Under the pieces are notes generated by a model. The model saw nothing but the letters and a program-made list of their open reading frames with translations. It did no database searches and had not been told where the DNA came from. From the NCBI GenBank assembly GCA_963966185.1, contig CAWZYM010000029.1:71418-135417 (forward strand): a DNA stretch of 64,000 nt, written 5' to 3'. The DNA comes from Rhabditoides inermis. Lineage: Eukaryota > Nematoda > Chromadorea > Rhabditida > Rhabditidae. Each line of letters begins with the position of its first letter. Position 1 is the stretch's first letter. A program made the translations under genes and the position numbers. Below are positions 35,867 through 47,934 of this stretch, piece after piece.

Positions 35867-38430
35867 TTCTTTTTGTTTCTCTCTCTCTTGTCTTTGTACT
35901 TCCACCCTATGCCTAATAGCTGACTGAGTCATGTGGTTCCTTGCAAGAGTGTGTGTAAAAACAAGAGATGACAGCATAATTTGCCCCGTTCCGCGGTTCT
36001 ATTCCTCTTCATGCCACCTAAATTCATGTCCCTGCCGCATCTCCCCCCCCCCCTTTCCTCTCCATGCCCATCTCGTCTCCATTACATCTAACGAGAAGTT
36101 GTTGCGTCGCAGTTCGTTTCGCTTCACCTTCTCCTCCTTTCGTACATGTGTATTTGCATGTCTCTTCCCCGGACTCAAGTGATGAGAAATGTGTGTTAGG
36201 GGAGCTCTGTGAAATGAGCGACACACACGATGCCAACAACAATCGTGCGTCGATGAGTTTCGAACGGGCGAAAACAATGCAGGCGTGTCGAGGGAGTAGT
36301 GCATTGTGCAGGGCAGGGGGCAGGGCATCACACATCGCCCCTCGGAAGGTCGAGATACTCTGACTATGAAAAGGACAAACTATACTAATGACGCCATCAA
36401 GTACGTCGTATATTTCAGGTGGTGGCGTTCGATCGCTACTCGCGAGACACGGTGATCGGGGAGGGAGTGTACCGACTGGAGGACAGCTCTGCGGGACAGG
36501 GGGAGAGCAGGGTGGAGCTGCCTCTGTTGCCCCGCGCGGAGGCCGGCGGCAAGGGAGAGGTGGGAGAGGGGGGGGGGAGGGGGAGATGACGGATGTGATC
36601 GCAGGTGCTGCTGTCGCTCACCTACCAGCCGGCCTTCAACAACCTCACAGTCGTCGTGCTCAAGGCGCGCGCCCTCACCAAGTGTGACGTCAACGGCACC
36701 GCAGGTATCGTCTCTCCGCGTCCCATACCTCATTTGCATATTTTTATTCACTCTCGTTCACTCTCACAATCCATCTCATTAGATATTGTTTTCCACTGTG
36801 CCTGTATGTCTCTCGGTCCCAGAGGAGGGGACGTATGCGGATGCATGTGAGATAATCTCTGGAAACTCTTGGCTCTGAGCCCTCCTCTCCACCCATACTC
36901 GCTCGCTGTGCTCTAGCATGTGATACTCAGCCTAGGGGCAATCGATGCCTAGGGGGTTTCGCACACCCGCCTTTCATGGCTATCACAGCAGATTTGTGCG
37001 ACGCAAGTTTCCGCCCCACTAGGGAGAGCGACTCCCGGGAGAGAGTAGCCAAATAACGAAACGATATACATTTGTTATGAGTTGTCCAATGTGCAACGGA
37101 ACCATAATTAGTTTCGTTTTTGTCACCGATAAACAAGTGGCAACTCGGAGTCGGATTGACGGGCAGAAGGATTGGATTGCAGAGAAGAGGAGGAGGGGGA
37201 GGCGAGAAGCCTCGGGGGACATGACTTATGCAGTGTTTGTGTGTGCTACCTCCCTCCCTCATCCAATATCACGCTCGCATACTCGCGACATGGACGGATT
37301 CTGAGGACGCCATGAATAAGCAGTCCGAGAGAGAATGGGTGGAGAGGGGACATTGATGGGGCTATTCGGAGTTAGTAGGATGAGGACATTGCAAGAGCTT
37401 GCGATGCCTGCACTCATTGCTCCCTTGGTGTGAGTGGAAGGATCACTAGAGCAACCACGCACTCGAATTCACTCGATTTCACATTACATTACCACACATT
37501 TCAGCTTTCTTGTATGATTCATACACTGATAATACAATCAGACACGTATTCCTAATTATGCCATCCTTCTCTCTCGGAATTCACTTGAATTCTATAATAA
37601 CTACTACGCGATTGAATGGAATGCACTTTCTGCATTTTAACTCGCAGTACGAATATATTTCTATTCCTTCTTCCCACCCACCCTCTCCCTCTCTTTCTTT
37701 CTCATTGTGTTGTGTTGCAGATCCCTACGTGAAGCTGTATCTGCGCAACGTTGCTGGAGAGCGCATCTCCAAGAAGAAGACACACGTCCGCCGTGGTACC
37801 GTCAACCCAGTCTACAACGAGTCGTTCGTCTTCGAACTCCCAGATGACAAGATGGACACCGCAGTCATCGATCTGCAGGTACTTCCAGCTTTCTTTATCG
37901 TCCCTCACACAGTAAGTCGAATGCAGATTTGAAAGGGGTAGATTTTCCGCTAGCGCAAGTCACCTGAGGCGGCTTCTTCTTATCACTTCTTCACTTATGA
38001 GGTCATTCATATCACCCTGGTAACTGCGGCGAAAAGAGAAAAGAGGGAGGGAGAGAACACCTTGTGATAATGAACACGTGTTTCGTGACGACAGCAATTC
38101 GGTTTTTCGACGCACAGATTGGGTAGAGAGAAAGCGCCTTCTCCCTCTCATCCATAAATAGCACACGCTCATCGCGTGTGACGGAAGACGGAGTACTCAA
38201 ATATGCGAAACATGAGCCTGCTCAGACGGAAATAGCAGCAGCAGCTCTCATATATAGTACGGCCTCTGAGAATCCCGCTACAGTACTCCTCTGTTCAGGT
38301 GGTGAACCACGACCGCAGCAACCGGAACGACGTGATCGGGCGGATGCTGCTCAGCCGGGAGGACAAGCACGTGGCCGAAGTACTCGACAACCCGGGCACG
38401 CAGGTCGCCAACTGGCACCACCTCGACTGA
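33248..38430 (+). CDS. Synaptotagmin 4/11-like vesicle protein with two C2 domains
   Basis: The start ATG 33248 ([12 protein letters not shown]) joins in phase to a membrane segment [19 protein letters not shown] followed by RRRRQ. A linker exon is Ser/Pro-rich. C2A runs from [18 protein letters not shown] through [19 protein letters not shown] and [19 protein letters not shown] to [21 protein letters not shown]2B has [65 protein letters not shown] and the terminal NWHHLD (WHxL). KTR...P..DE.FT.YG and FDR.SRD resemble Syt4/11. In C2A loop 3 the first calcium-binding Asp is Ala and the last site is Thr; in C2B loop 3 the first Asp is Asn. It likely sits in secretory vesicle membranes. Stop at 38428-38430. 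Confidence 0.9.
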
Positions 38431-38948
38431 GTCGGCGCCCCGCGCGGACCCCCGCAATCCCCACTCTTTCCCGTGTGTTGTGCACCTTTTCCTCTTCACT
38501 CCTCCAGATTTTATTCTACAACCCTGTATACCATCTACGGTTTCCCCCAGTGATTCTCAGATACACAAAGCCGAGTGAAACGAAAAGATCTCTCTCGCGA
38601 CAGCAATCCATCCCCGATCCTCGGATCCTTGAACCATTCCACGTTCCACCCCTCATATGCCCGATCTCCAAATGATATTCATTGTGTTTATTCGATCTGT
38701 CTCTTGTATAGACATGTATATGAATACTCTCTTCTACCATCCGAGAATGCGAGAATACAAGTGGCGTCTGTTGAGTATGTACACGTAAAACTATGGGAGA
38801 GAGTACATGAGAGTGACAGATCAGGAGATCGAACCGGGATATATCGGGAAAGGCATACATGAAACGGCGGAATACTTATAGCCTACTTATTAAGAAAATT
38901 CGTGGAAATATGATACACCGGGGACCACCCACGTCTATTCCGGTGAGC

Positions 38949-40413
38949 TCACATCTTCTCGTACTTGTTCTCATGTCCGCACGATGTGCATACCTGTAAA
39001 AACAACAATATTGGGTGTTGGAATGTGCATGTGAGAGTGTGTGGTAAACGTGCATTTTTATAGATGCATGAATCAGTTAGGAAATGAGCAAATGAGATAG
39101 TCCTAGTTGTAATCAACGCGTCCTGCCGTGAATAGAATACAACATTAAACATGTGACTGATATGGTGAGAAGCGACCTGCTTGTACTCGTCGTCCTTGAT
39201 GTGCTCCTCCGGTCCGTATTCGTGCGTGTGCGACGGGTCGAGCAGACGCCGCGAAGATGTCGTCGCAGCGCGGATCTGCATGCAACGAGGTTATCAAGAC
39301 GGGGAGAGCTACTCACGTGCTGTCGCATCTCCTTGACCTTCTTCTCGAACGTCCGCTGCCGCCTCGTCTCTCGCTGCCCCGTGCGCTCCTCCTTGGCCAG
39401 TGCCAGGCCCTCCCAGCTACCGTGCACTTCCAGCATACGCTCCACAACCTCAACACACATCCTTCCCAACACAACCCATGCCGGCGCCAAGTAATGGATT
39501 TATCAGTTAATGATCGTCCATCTCTGTTCTCTCCTAAACGTATTCCCGCTTACTGTATACTCTCCTTTTCTATTGTTGTGATTGTTACGTAATATTCAGA
39601 TGCACAGATTGCGAAATCCGAATAGATTTCTGACTCTGATCAACGTTACCTGACACTTGAGGTACAGCTTCATGTCTCCGTAGCGCGGGTTATGGGGGTT
39701 CTTCTTGGACCAGAAGCGCAGTGGAGGCTTGCGTAGATCCAGGTCGCAGTCCTAAAAATACATTTAAACAGTTAAATGGAAATGTGGCTTACCTTGAGGA
39801 GGTACTCGTTCTTCACCTCAGTGCGCGCTACCAACTTGTGCTCACCGTCGCGGTCCCTGCAAGTAATGGGTACGATAGAAGATCATCACAAGGGAAGAAA
39901 ATGTAGTTATTAAGCAATAATGGGAACATATGTACCTGCAGTTCTCGCATACGGGATGGCTGAATCTCTCCCACAGCCACGAATCGAGTAGGGGTTTATG
40001 GCAGAGGGAGCAGTCGTCGGGTGCGACGGCCGTGTTCGCCGCCGCGTCCAGCCCTGCCAACAAGTACACTCACACTTGTAGATGAACACACGACCAGTAG
40101 GTTGTTTGACACACCAAATATTGATGTGTCATTATGAAAAGAATGCCCACGTTTCTGTCGAGCCTCTGCGAACTGCTCGCGCCTCTCCTCTTGCTCGTCG
40201 TCCGAATCGCAGAAGCCGCCCGCCCCCGCGAAAGAAGGTTGTGCAGCCCTGCAAGATAACACATGATCACATGACATTCAAGATGAATTGTATTGATAAT
40301 GTTTAAGCACATAAATAAGAGGATCATGCAAGCACCGAAACGCACTTGTAGAGTTTCTCGACGATGGGTGTGCGATCCTCGGCTTCTGCCGGATTGAAAC
40401 GACGCTTGGTCAT
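38949..40413 (-). CDS. xpa: XPA, nucleotide-excision-repair scaffold
   Basis: Seven or so exons. The start (40413) follows TTCCTTTAG by 5 nt. [20 protein letters not shown] opens it; then an acidic [20 protein letters not shown], the zinc finger [20 protein letters not shown] with CENC, the DNA-binding part [52 protein letters not shown], and the end [31 protein letters not shown]. This matches XPA from finger to C-terminus. XPA binds damaged DNA, RPA, TFIIH and ERCC1-XPF in the nucleus. All four zinc cysteines are present. Confidence 0.95.
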
Positions 40414-40565
40414 GCGTCCTAAAGGAACAAGTTGACACAGAATCGAAATAACTGACATCAAACACGCAAAATAAAAAAAGGGCGCGAAAAAGTGAAGATA
40501 GTGAGAAATCATGTTTCACTGGTGTATAACAATTTGTGGGTGGGAAAAGGGTTGGAGAAGGGCAT

Positions 40566-41154
40566 CCTGTAAAATTCAACAATTCAACAATTCAACAGGC
40601 ATCCTGTAAAATTCAACAATCAATCAATCAATCATTTATCCAGAATCGCTATATCCTGACTATACAACAAGTGCATACGGTACACCACAAGGGCTAAGCG
40701 CTGGGAGAAACACAGTTTAGCAACGGGGTTTAGCAACGGGAAAGGGGAGGTCGAAGGTCGAAATCGAAAGTCGATATTAGATCGATATTCAGTCGATAAT
40801 CATTCGATTTCCCTTCCATAATCCATTATAATTAGATACCATTATAGACGATAGTGGGGCTCCGGGTGTTCCTTTCCTTCCATTATAATCCACAATAGTA
40901 ACTCCGCGGGGTAGGAAGACAGCGTTCTCTTGAGCTATTCCCCGCCTTGCTCAAGGGTACTGGGGGAAGATCATTTCGACCCGACCGCGCGATGCGAGAG
41001 AGGAAGAAACGGAGCTCTTGAACGGGCCCGTTATTTGGAGACACTCAGAAAATTTCGCTATGACGTCATTTGTTGTTGAATTTTTCGTTGTTGATTTTTC
41101 CGAATTGTTGAATTTTCCCAGTTGTTGAATTGTTGAATTGTTGAATTTTACAGG
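40566..41154. repeat. Foldback (MITE-like) repeat with 31-bp inverted ends
   Basis: 40566-40596 and 41124-41154 are perfect 31-bp reverse complements built on CAACAATT/AATTGTTG units. Outside them on both sides is GTTGGAGAAGG (40551 and 41158), which may be a target duplication, though it belongs to a local tandem duplicate (41158-41205). No coding frame inside. The low-complexity ends could also have arisen by chance. Confidence 0.5.
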
Positions 41155-41219
41155 AGAGTTGGAGAAGGAACGCAAAAGACTGTTGGAGAAGGAACGCAAA
41201 AGACTCAATACACATTAGA

Positions 41220-43796
41220 CAACAATGAATCCTCACGATTCAAGCAAAATGTATTCAGGATGTCTACGAGGCTATCGATATGCTTGATGGACTGACGTAC
41301 AAGGGAAAGCCTGTCAAGATCAAGCGGTTCGCCGTGCATGATCTGAAGGCCACGTGTTCTATCTTCGGGTCTATCTTCGGGAATGCCGGTACATCGTCGC
41401 GATACAGTTGCATAACGGTGTGTCAAAGTGAAAAAAGAAATATGCGTGGAGAGAGAGAGAGAGAGTGCGGGGGAGATGAGTCATCAATCGATTTTAGTGT
41501 ATACCTGCGCAGAGGCTGAAGAATGGACACACTTGTGATGAGAAGGGCAATCCATACGAGATGCGCACTCAGGAGCTGGCGGTGCGAGGAGCGGAGCTGT
41601 GCACCAAGGACACGAACAAGAACAAGTCGTTCAACTACTTTCCTCTCATGCAGCTAGACAAGGTGAAACAAGTGCACACTACAAATACAGTGGCCGCGCG
41701 GACTACTTTATTGTGAGAGACAATGGGAAATGGAGAGACACGCGCGCTCACCGTCTGCGCCCTCTCAATTCAATTTCAATTCAATTTATCGCATATAAGG
41801 GTGATTAAAATGCGCGAGTTGTAGAAGGACGTTACAGTGATAATACGATAGTGTGTGTGTGGGGGGTGGGGGGTAAAACGAGATGAGCTACTACCGCGCC
41901 TTGCTCAAGGGTACTGGCGGAGACAAAGGCGGAATGGAACGTATGAAGTGTGGGGACACAGATACATGTGCACAAAAGATGACGTGTGAGAGACGTCCAA
42001 ACTCTCCAGTAATCTCTTCTCGCCACAGTCTTTTTCCTCTCTTCTCGCCACAGTCTTTTTCGCAAGAATTCAAATATTTTGCCGTCAATAGGAGGCTACA
42101 TTCCGCGCACTGTAAGAGAAGGAGAGAGAGAGTTGTTGAAGTGACGTCACACTAACTGTCGAGGTAGATCAGAGCCCGCCGGGGGTTATAAAAGCGCGCG
42201 CAAACGCCTCCGAGTGACGTCACACTCACTGGCGAGGTAGATCAGAGCCCGCCGGGGGTTATAAAAGCGCGCGCAAACGCCTCCGAGTGACGTCACACTC
42301 ACTGGCGAGGTAGATCAGAGCCCGCCGGGGGTTATAAAAGCGCGCGCAAACGCCTCCGAGTGACGTCACACTCACTGGCGAGGTAGATCAGAGCCCGCCG
42401 GTGTAGATCACATCTTCTAAATGAACGAAACATGATATTTCCAGGTGATTGTCGCGCCCCCCACGTTGCATCTCTTCATGAGTTCCATCACTCGCATCTT
42501 CCGATCACTGGAGACTGACATTTTCAAAGTATGTATTACCACGTTCGGTGTTCAATCGAATGTTGATTTTCAGTGTCTTCACCGACTCGTTCTTGGTCGC
42601 AACATCGGTGTGGCAGTTTGGAAGAACGAATTGCCGGAAGAGAAGACGAGAGGAGCAGTGGAAGAGGAGCTGAGCAGGCTGGAACGAGTGAGGATGGCGA
42701 TGGAGCAGTGGGTGGAGGATGGGATGCCCAAGTCTCATCGGGCATGTGCACCATGGTGCATATTCACCGAGTTCCAGGCGGCCAAGCAGAAATACATCTT
42801 CTGCAGCAAATGGTATGATGTTTAAAGTGTATGACTTCTTCGTAATCACCTTTTCCAGCCTGTGTAAGCTGTGGGAGCACACCGTCTGCTCCAGATTCGC
42901 GTACTGGCAGGATGTGAGCGGAGTGTTCTTTGTTTGCACTGGATGCACAAGCAGCGTTGCGCTGGCGCTGAAGAGGGCTCGCATCCGCAAGTCGCTCGAC
43001 GAGGCGACCACTCGACTGTATTCGATCGATGCTGCTCTTGCGGTTCGCGAATCGGAGGAGTACAGGAGCTTCCACTCTCTGGCGGAAAAGTGTCTGGTCC
43101 GTGTACGAGTCTACCATGGAGGTGAATTTAAAATAAACTTCAAGTAGTCAGAATACATGATTTGAATATGATCACTTTTAAGATCAAATGTCAAATGATC
43201 AAGAAATGATCAAAGAAAGATCAATCGACGAAGCGATTTCAAGATAATACAACCACATATCAGGGACTCTCACGGGCAACGACGCATCCGCCTTCCTCTA
43301 GCACCACGTGACGCTGTTGGGCGAGCTGGGGAAGCTGGATCCCCACGGCGGAGTGATCCAGACGCGCGTGCAGCACTACTGCGATCTGGCGGGTCCCATG
43401 GAAGTGATGTTTCGGGCATCGAAGGGCAAGTTTGTGTCGCAGGAACAGCTGGAGACGATCAAGAGCGCTGCGACGGATTTCAAGACGGCACTGGAGGTAG
43501 CTGTGAACACTAACTTTGCCCATATTACTCACACTCCCAAGACCCATTATCTAACTAACCACTTTGTCCCCTTTGTTACTCTGCATAGATCCGTCGGAGC
43601 CGTTTTCGAGCAGGGTGTAGAGAGCTTCCACCTTGTGCATGACCACACTCTCGAGGGAACCTACCGGTCACTCGGGAAGACTGTCCGTGCCCTCAAGTTT
43701 GCGTCTATTCACGTTGCGAACGCGAATGGCCATCGACTGAATCTCGAATTCCGATCGGTTTGGTATCCGGAGAAGGTGGGAGAGGATTGTGTGTGA
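41220..43796 (+). CDS. Transposon-derived multi-exon gene of unknown function
   Basis: Exons read VYEAIDMLDGLTYKG, RFAVHDLKATCSIFG and NAGTSSRYSCITVC; then RLKNGHTCDEKGNPYEMRTQ, NKSFNYFPLMQLDK and VIVAPPTLHLFMSSITRIF (42445-42530); then a Cys-rich exon with LCKLWEHTVC and FFVCTGC; and a last open frame to 43796 with PKTHYLTNHFVPF, FEQGVESFHLVHD and LEGTYRSLGKTVRAL. The order 'LKA..IFG..G.SS.Y.C..C', 'PL..LD.V..PP.LH', 'PK.H.L..H' and 'EQG.ES.H' is that of uncharacterised transposon-associated proteins common in invertebrate genomes. I see no catalytic triad and no 5' exons, so it is either a 5'-truncated element or a domesticated gene. A 73-bp tandem array sits in one intron. Confidence 0.55.
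42141..42404 (+). repeat. 73-bp tandem repeat with CRE and TATA-like motifs, 3.6 copies
   Basis: Units start GTGACGTCACAC at 42141, 42214, 42287 and 42360, an exact 73-bp period. Each full unit has TGACGTCA, GAGGTAGATCAGAGCCCG, GGGGTTATAAAAGCGCGC and AAACGCCTCCGA. The fourth is cut at CCGCCGG. TGACGTCA is the CREB/ATF palindrome and TATAAAAG a TATA box, so each unit resembles a small core promoter. It lies in an intron of the transposon-derived gene. Confidence 0.9.
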
Positions 43797-44980
43797 AGAA
43801 GTATGAGTTGCATGAGTTGTTACTGAATGTGGTTGATTCATGTTATATTGTTATTACTGTGACTTGATTACTGTTACTTTGTTGATGTTTATTGTTGTTC
43901 AATATTAATGGTCTATGTTTATTACTTCATTGTTTTGTAAATGTGATGTGATCTGTATTGTTGTGAATGAATACGTTTCTATACGAAATCAGTTTCGAAT
44001 CAATACAGAACACACATATACAATGTTAAAACAAAGGCTGGTGAATAATCATGATAATGAAACGGACAGTATACAAAATTGACTTACTGAACGCGCGCCG
44101 CTCAGAGTGTGCCATACGTTTCGAACTCTACTTAGTTTGTGAGAAGAGGTATCGATCTGAAATTTCGATATATGTTAGATAAGACTTTGAACTAAACCCG
44201 TATGTTGCGATTTTGTCCAATTTCCCACTTCAAGAAACGTAACAGACCACTTCATTTCAGACAAAGTTGATCAGATAATACGTTCCAAAAACGTATTACA
44301 CGACAATACAAACAATCAACGTATAACATACGCATGCATGTCGTACTTACATACATAGAGAAAGTGAAAGTGTGATGAGAAAGAGATGGTGAACAACCCA
44401 GTTTCGGCTCCTACCACCTGACTGGATTGTTCGGACAGTCTCATACGAGGCGGAGCACTAGTCAGAGATGACCACGCATGAGAGGTTAACACAAACACAT
44501 AAGACAAGAACAACAACAAACATGTACTAGTTAGTAAAGAATATAAAATAATGATCAAAATAACAAAGAACTCATATGGAAGAGCCGTTGTGAGAGAAGA
44601 AGCGCGGGGAAGAGTAGATACGGCAGCGGCAATCGGTGCGAAAAATATGTTTTGGTGAAAGAAGTTATGGAGTTTGGTTTTAGTGGGCCCGATATTCACA
44701 TATTATCGAACGCTTCTTGTGGGTGAATACTATCAAGATTGTTATTGCCTTTTTTAATGGAATCTTCGCATGTTATTCCGCGAAATCGCGCGCTTTGTAC
44801 AAGCCGCTATATAGTTCTACGCTCGCAATAAGTTGCGCGCGGTGGGGTAGATCAGAGGAAGACGGAGATGAGCTCTCGGCAATAGCGCGCAAAACAAGAG
44901 AGACAGGCGGTTATGGCACCGTGTTTCGAACTGCAAGCGAGGTATATCGAAAACTATCGCTCTGGCGCAGGCTATAATAT
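43797..44980. other. AT-rich intergenic region, no gene seen
   Basis: About 1.2 kb without a recognised gene, ending at the right tRNA array. Confidence 0.5.
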
Positions 44981-45007
44981 CCGCCTCGTGCAATCCCGCC
45001 TCGTGCA
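44981..45007 (+). pseudogene. 3' fragment(s) of the UAU tRNA
   Basis: AATCCCGCCTCGTGCA (44992-45007), the T-arm and acceptor 3' end, preceded by a 12-bp duplicate CCGCCTCGTGCA. It has the CTCGTGC variant also seen at 2610-2616, and the standard trailer continues into the 263-bp unit. Confidence 0.8.
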
Positions 45008-45187
45008 AAGTTTTTGTTTGTTTTCGTAGAAGCGCGGTTGCAGGTTTCATAACAATCATTGAAAGGTGGATATGTTAATGATTTATTCCTTATGAGTTTC
45101 TATCATTTTGGTAGTCTATTGAGTTTGCATGTTGCCATCTCCAATCAAAATCGTATGCTCTATACAAGAAGCGTAATTCAGCCTCTC

Positions 45188-45270
45188 GCATCAGTGACCG
45201 AGCGGTCAAGGCGAGTGACTTATGATCACTTGGGGGAAGCCCCGCGCGGGTTCGAATCCCGCCTGGTGCA
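45188..45270 (+). tRNA. nev-tRNA-like (type II, anticodon UAU), right copy 1
   Basis: 83-nt type II cloverleaf with anticodon loop CTTATGA, long variable arm and discriminator A. It carries the D-stem change GACCGAG like the copy at 2872-2954. Confidence 0.78.
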
Positions 45271-45450
45271 AAGTTTTTGTTTGTTTTCGTAGAAGCGCGG
45301 TTGCAGGTTTCATAACAATCATTGAAAGGTGGATATGGTAATGATTTATTCCTTATGAGTTTCTATCATTTTGGTAGTCTATTGAGTTTGCATGTTGCCA
45401 TCTCCAATCAAAATCGTATGCTCTACACAAGAAGCGTAATTCAGCCTCTC

Positions 45451-45533
45451 GCATCAGTGGCCGAGCGGTCAAGGCGAGTGACTTATGATCACTTGGGGGA
45501 AGCCCCGCGCGGGTTCGAATCCCGCCTGGTGCA
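45451..45533 (+). tRNA. nev-tRNA-like (type II, anticodon UAU), right copy 2
   Basis: Intact 83-nt copy, identical in its tRNA part to the copies at 3135 and 3398: GCATCAG/CTGGTGC acceptor, GGCCGAG D stem, UAU anticodon, long variable arm. Confidence 0.82.
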
Positions 45534-46030
45534 AAGTTTTTGTTGGTTTTCGTAGAAGCGCGGTTGCAGGTTACATAACAATCATTGAAACGCAGTTATA
45601 TTAATGATTTATTCCTTATGAGTTTCTATAATTTTGGTAGCCTTTTTGAGTCTCGGTGTTGCCAACTCTCGTAGTGATAGGTTATCGTTGAAGCCTTCGA
45701 CATCTACAAGGAACATTACAACGTCCGCCAAGCTCGACAACGTCAGTGCAATCTCTATCTGTGTGGCTGCACTCGCCCACACATCTCTCCCTATCCTCGA
45801 TTAGAACTTTCTAATCAGGTCACTGGTGTCGTTGTATTGTCACAATGCTCTCCCCTTTGCCCTCTCCCTCTCTCTCTCTTCTCACATTGCCCATGGCACA
45901 CACTGTTTTCCGCGCGGTCGCCAGCCATTTCCATTGCACACAATCGAACCGCTCTACCCAATCACTCGCCAATTTTGTGCCCAATTTTGCTGTTTCGATT
46001 TGTAGTTTATATTTCCCATTTCAGACCGGG

Positions 46031-47455
46031 ATGGCATTCTTTTTTCGACTGAACCATGTGAGTGTATTGACTTGTTGTTTACGCGATGACGTCATGCTTG
46101 CAGGTGATTGCGAGGGAGCCATTTCACAAGTGGCAAAAGCTGGCTACAAGTGTAGTGGTGAACCACTTCTGCACAGCTATAGAAACACCGGAAGGAGCCC
46201 AGTTACTCATCGATATACTTACAGCCACCGCCGGAAACCAGCACATCGTGAGTTGTGAGCTATCCCCCCCTCTCCCCTATTCACCCATGTCACAGGAAGG
46301 ATGCCGTGAGCTGCTGGCTGCTTTGGTGGACCAGGTGTGTTCGGACTTTTCTCGCTACTCGACGCTGGAAACGAGAGCCCGTCTAGCGGAGAGGGCACTC
46401 CAGACACACATGGGATTTAAGAACAAGGAGAAGCTGATCGGGGAACTGACGTGAGTGGGAGAACAGGGAGAGTGGAGAGAGGGGGGAGTGCGCAGACAGG
46501 GAAGGGAGAGTGGGCAGTTGCAGGCTGCACGTGGTGAGTCTCTCGCAGGCGGATCACTGTCTGGGGCTGATCATGTCCGGATTCGACTCGGCCGAATTGG
46601 AGGACAAGTACGCACTCTGCCTGCGTCTCATGAACACAACACAACAGTCGGTGCTCCCTGAAGAAGCGTATGGTAACAATTCGTTTACGGGTGTATGTTG
46701 AGGGTTGAGGGTAGCGATGCAGTGGATGTGCTCCTGTTCCATGCACATTCGAGTCGCGTGATCGGCCATCTACTGCGCAGAATACACGCGGAGCTGAGTG
46801 TGAGTCCCCCTCTTCCCTCTCCCTCTTTCCCGCTCTCCCTCTCTCCCTATATCTCTCCCCCCTCTCTCCTATCCCTAACCTCTCTCGCTCTCCTATCCCG
46901 ATCCCTCCTTTTCAGGACATGTTCCCATATCGGTTCGACCACTTGTTGGAATGGAGACAGTTCACCGAGTGGCGGAATCGACTCCTTGACAAGATTGCTT
47001 TCCACCGCCTCACACTGGAACTGTGAGTGTAGGAGGATACTGTAGCCGAGTAGTTTGTACGATAGGATGTCCACTATTCGGTTTCGGATACTGTAGCTTC
47101 GCATAATTTGGATCATTGGATAAATCGTGTGTTATGCAGGACGGAATCCGGTCGGTTTCTGTTGGATTCCGCCCACTTTTCGATGCGGTCTTTCGAAGGC
47201 GACACTTTGATTCCCTTTTGTGAAGAAGGACGGGAGGCATACGTTAGAGAAGTCGGACCCATTCTGGAGGAGAGAGATAAGGAGGAGCAGAGAACGGAGG
47301 AGGAGGAGGAGGAGGATGGTTCCCCGATGGACGAGTGTGCTGCAATGGAGTATGGTGACATGGAGGACTCCTCGGAAGTGGAACACTCTCCCTACTTCTT
47401 CGATCCTGTCACAGAGTCCTGGCAGCACATATCACCCACCAGGTCTTGCCCGTAA
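46031..47455 (+). CDS. PUF (Pumilio/FBF) family RNA-binding protein, divergent, gene 1
   Basis: ATG 46031 lies 6 nt after CATTTCAG. Exons read MAFFFRLNH|VIAREPFHKWQK, HFCTAIETPEGAQLLIDIL, CRELLAALVDQVCSDFSRYS, HVVSLSQADHCLGLIMSGF, SDAVDVLLFHAHSSRVIGHL, FEWRN-like HLLEWRQFTEWRNRLLDKI, and an acidic Glu-rich C-terminus (QRTEEEEEEDGSPMDE). The pattern of helical repeats with QVCSDFSRYST and DAVDVLL, then W...R..D.. is matched by the next gene, whose repeats are clearly PUF. Nematode PUF proteins bind 3'UTRs to repress germline mRNAs. RNA-contact residues are poorly conserved here. Stop at 47453-47455; AATAAA at 47566-47571. Confidence 0.7.
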
Positions 47456-47565
47456 TGCTTCCAAAAAGTTGTTTACCTATTTTCACGACTATACTCACTT
47501 GGTGATTTATGCTCATTTTAACATATATGTGGAGATGGGATACGTGTATATAATTTGGTTGTGAT

Positions 47566-47571
47566 AATAAA
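47566..47571 (+). terminator. Poly(A) signal of PUF gene 1
   Basis: AATAAA 111 bp past the stop. Confidence 0.7.
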
Positions 47572-47934
47572 TCTGTTCGATCTACCAGTTTTGATTTGCG
47601 AGTTTCTGCGACACCTGAAACTACGATGTCTCCATCCAATCGTTATCAACCGTTTAGTTTTTGTCTTGAACAGAAACATTGTACTGAGCGTAAGATGTCA
47701 TTGTAAGAAACATTGTAAGAAAAAGTATATGTGAGATGTTTTCCATTTGTTGCGCTAGGTCAGGTCAATTTCGCAATGGATATAGCTCGCTTTCCCCCAT
47801 CCTTTCCTAGCCAGTGGCAGAATGGGCGTGGCCTAGTGAGATCGAACACTCACTCGCTCACAGTCATTCTATTTTCCTTGTTCTCTTATATGGTTTGTTT
47901 CTTCTCATCTGATCTGTTTTCATTTCAGCATACG

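Larger units (their letters stand above)
45008..45600 (+). repeat. 263-bp tRNA repeat array (right), inverted relative to the left array
   Basis: Two whole units with tRNA starts 45188 and 45451 (263 bp apart) in the opposite orientation to the units at 2609-3520, with near-identical spacers. Distance between the arrays is about 41.5 kb. Confidence 0.9.
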
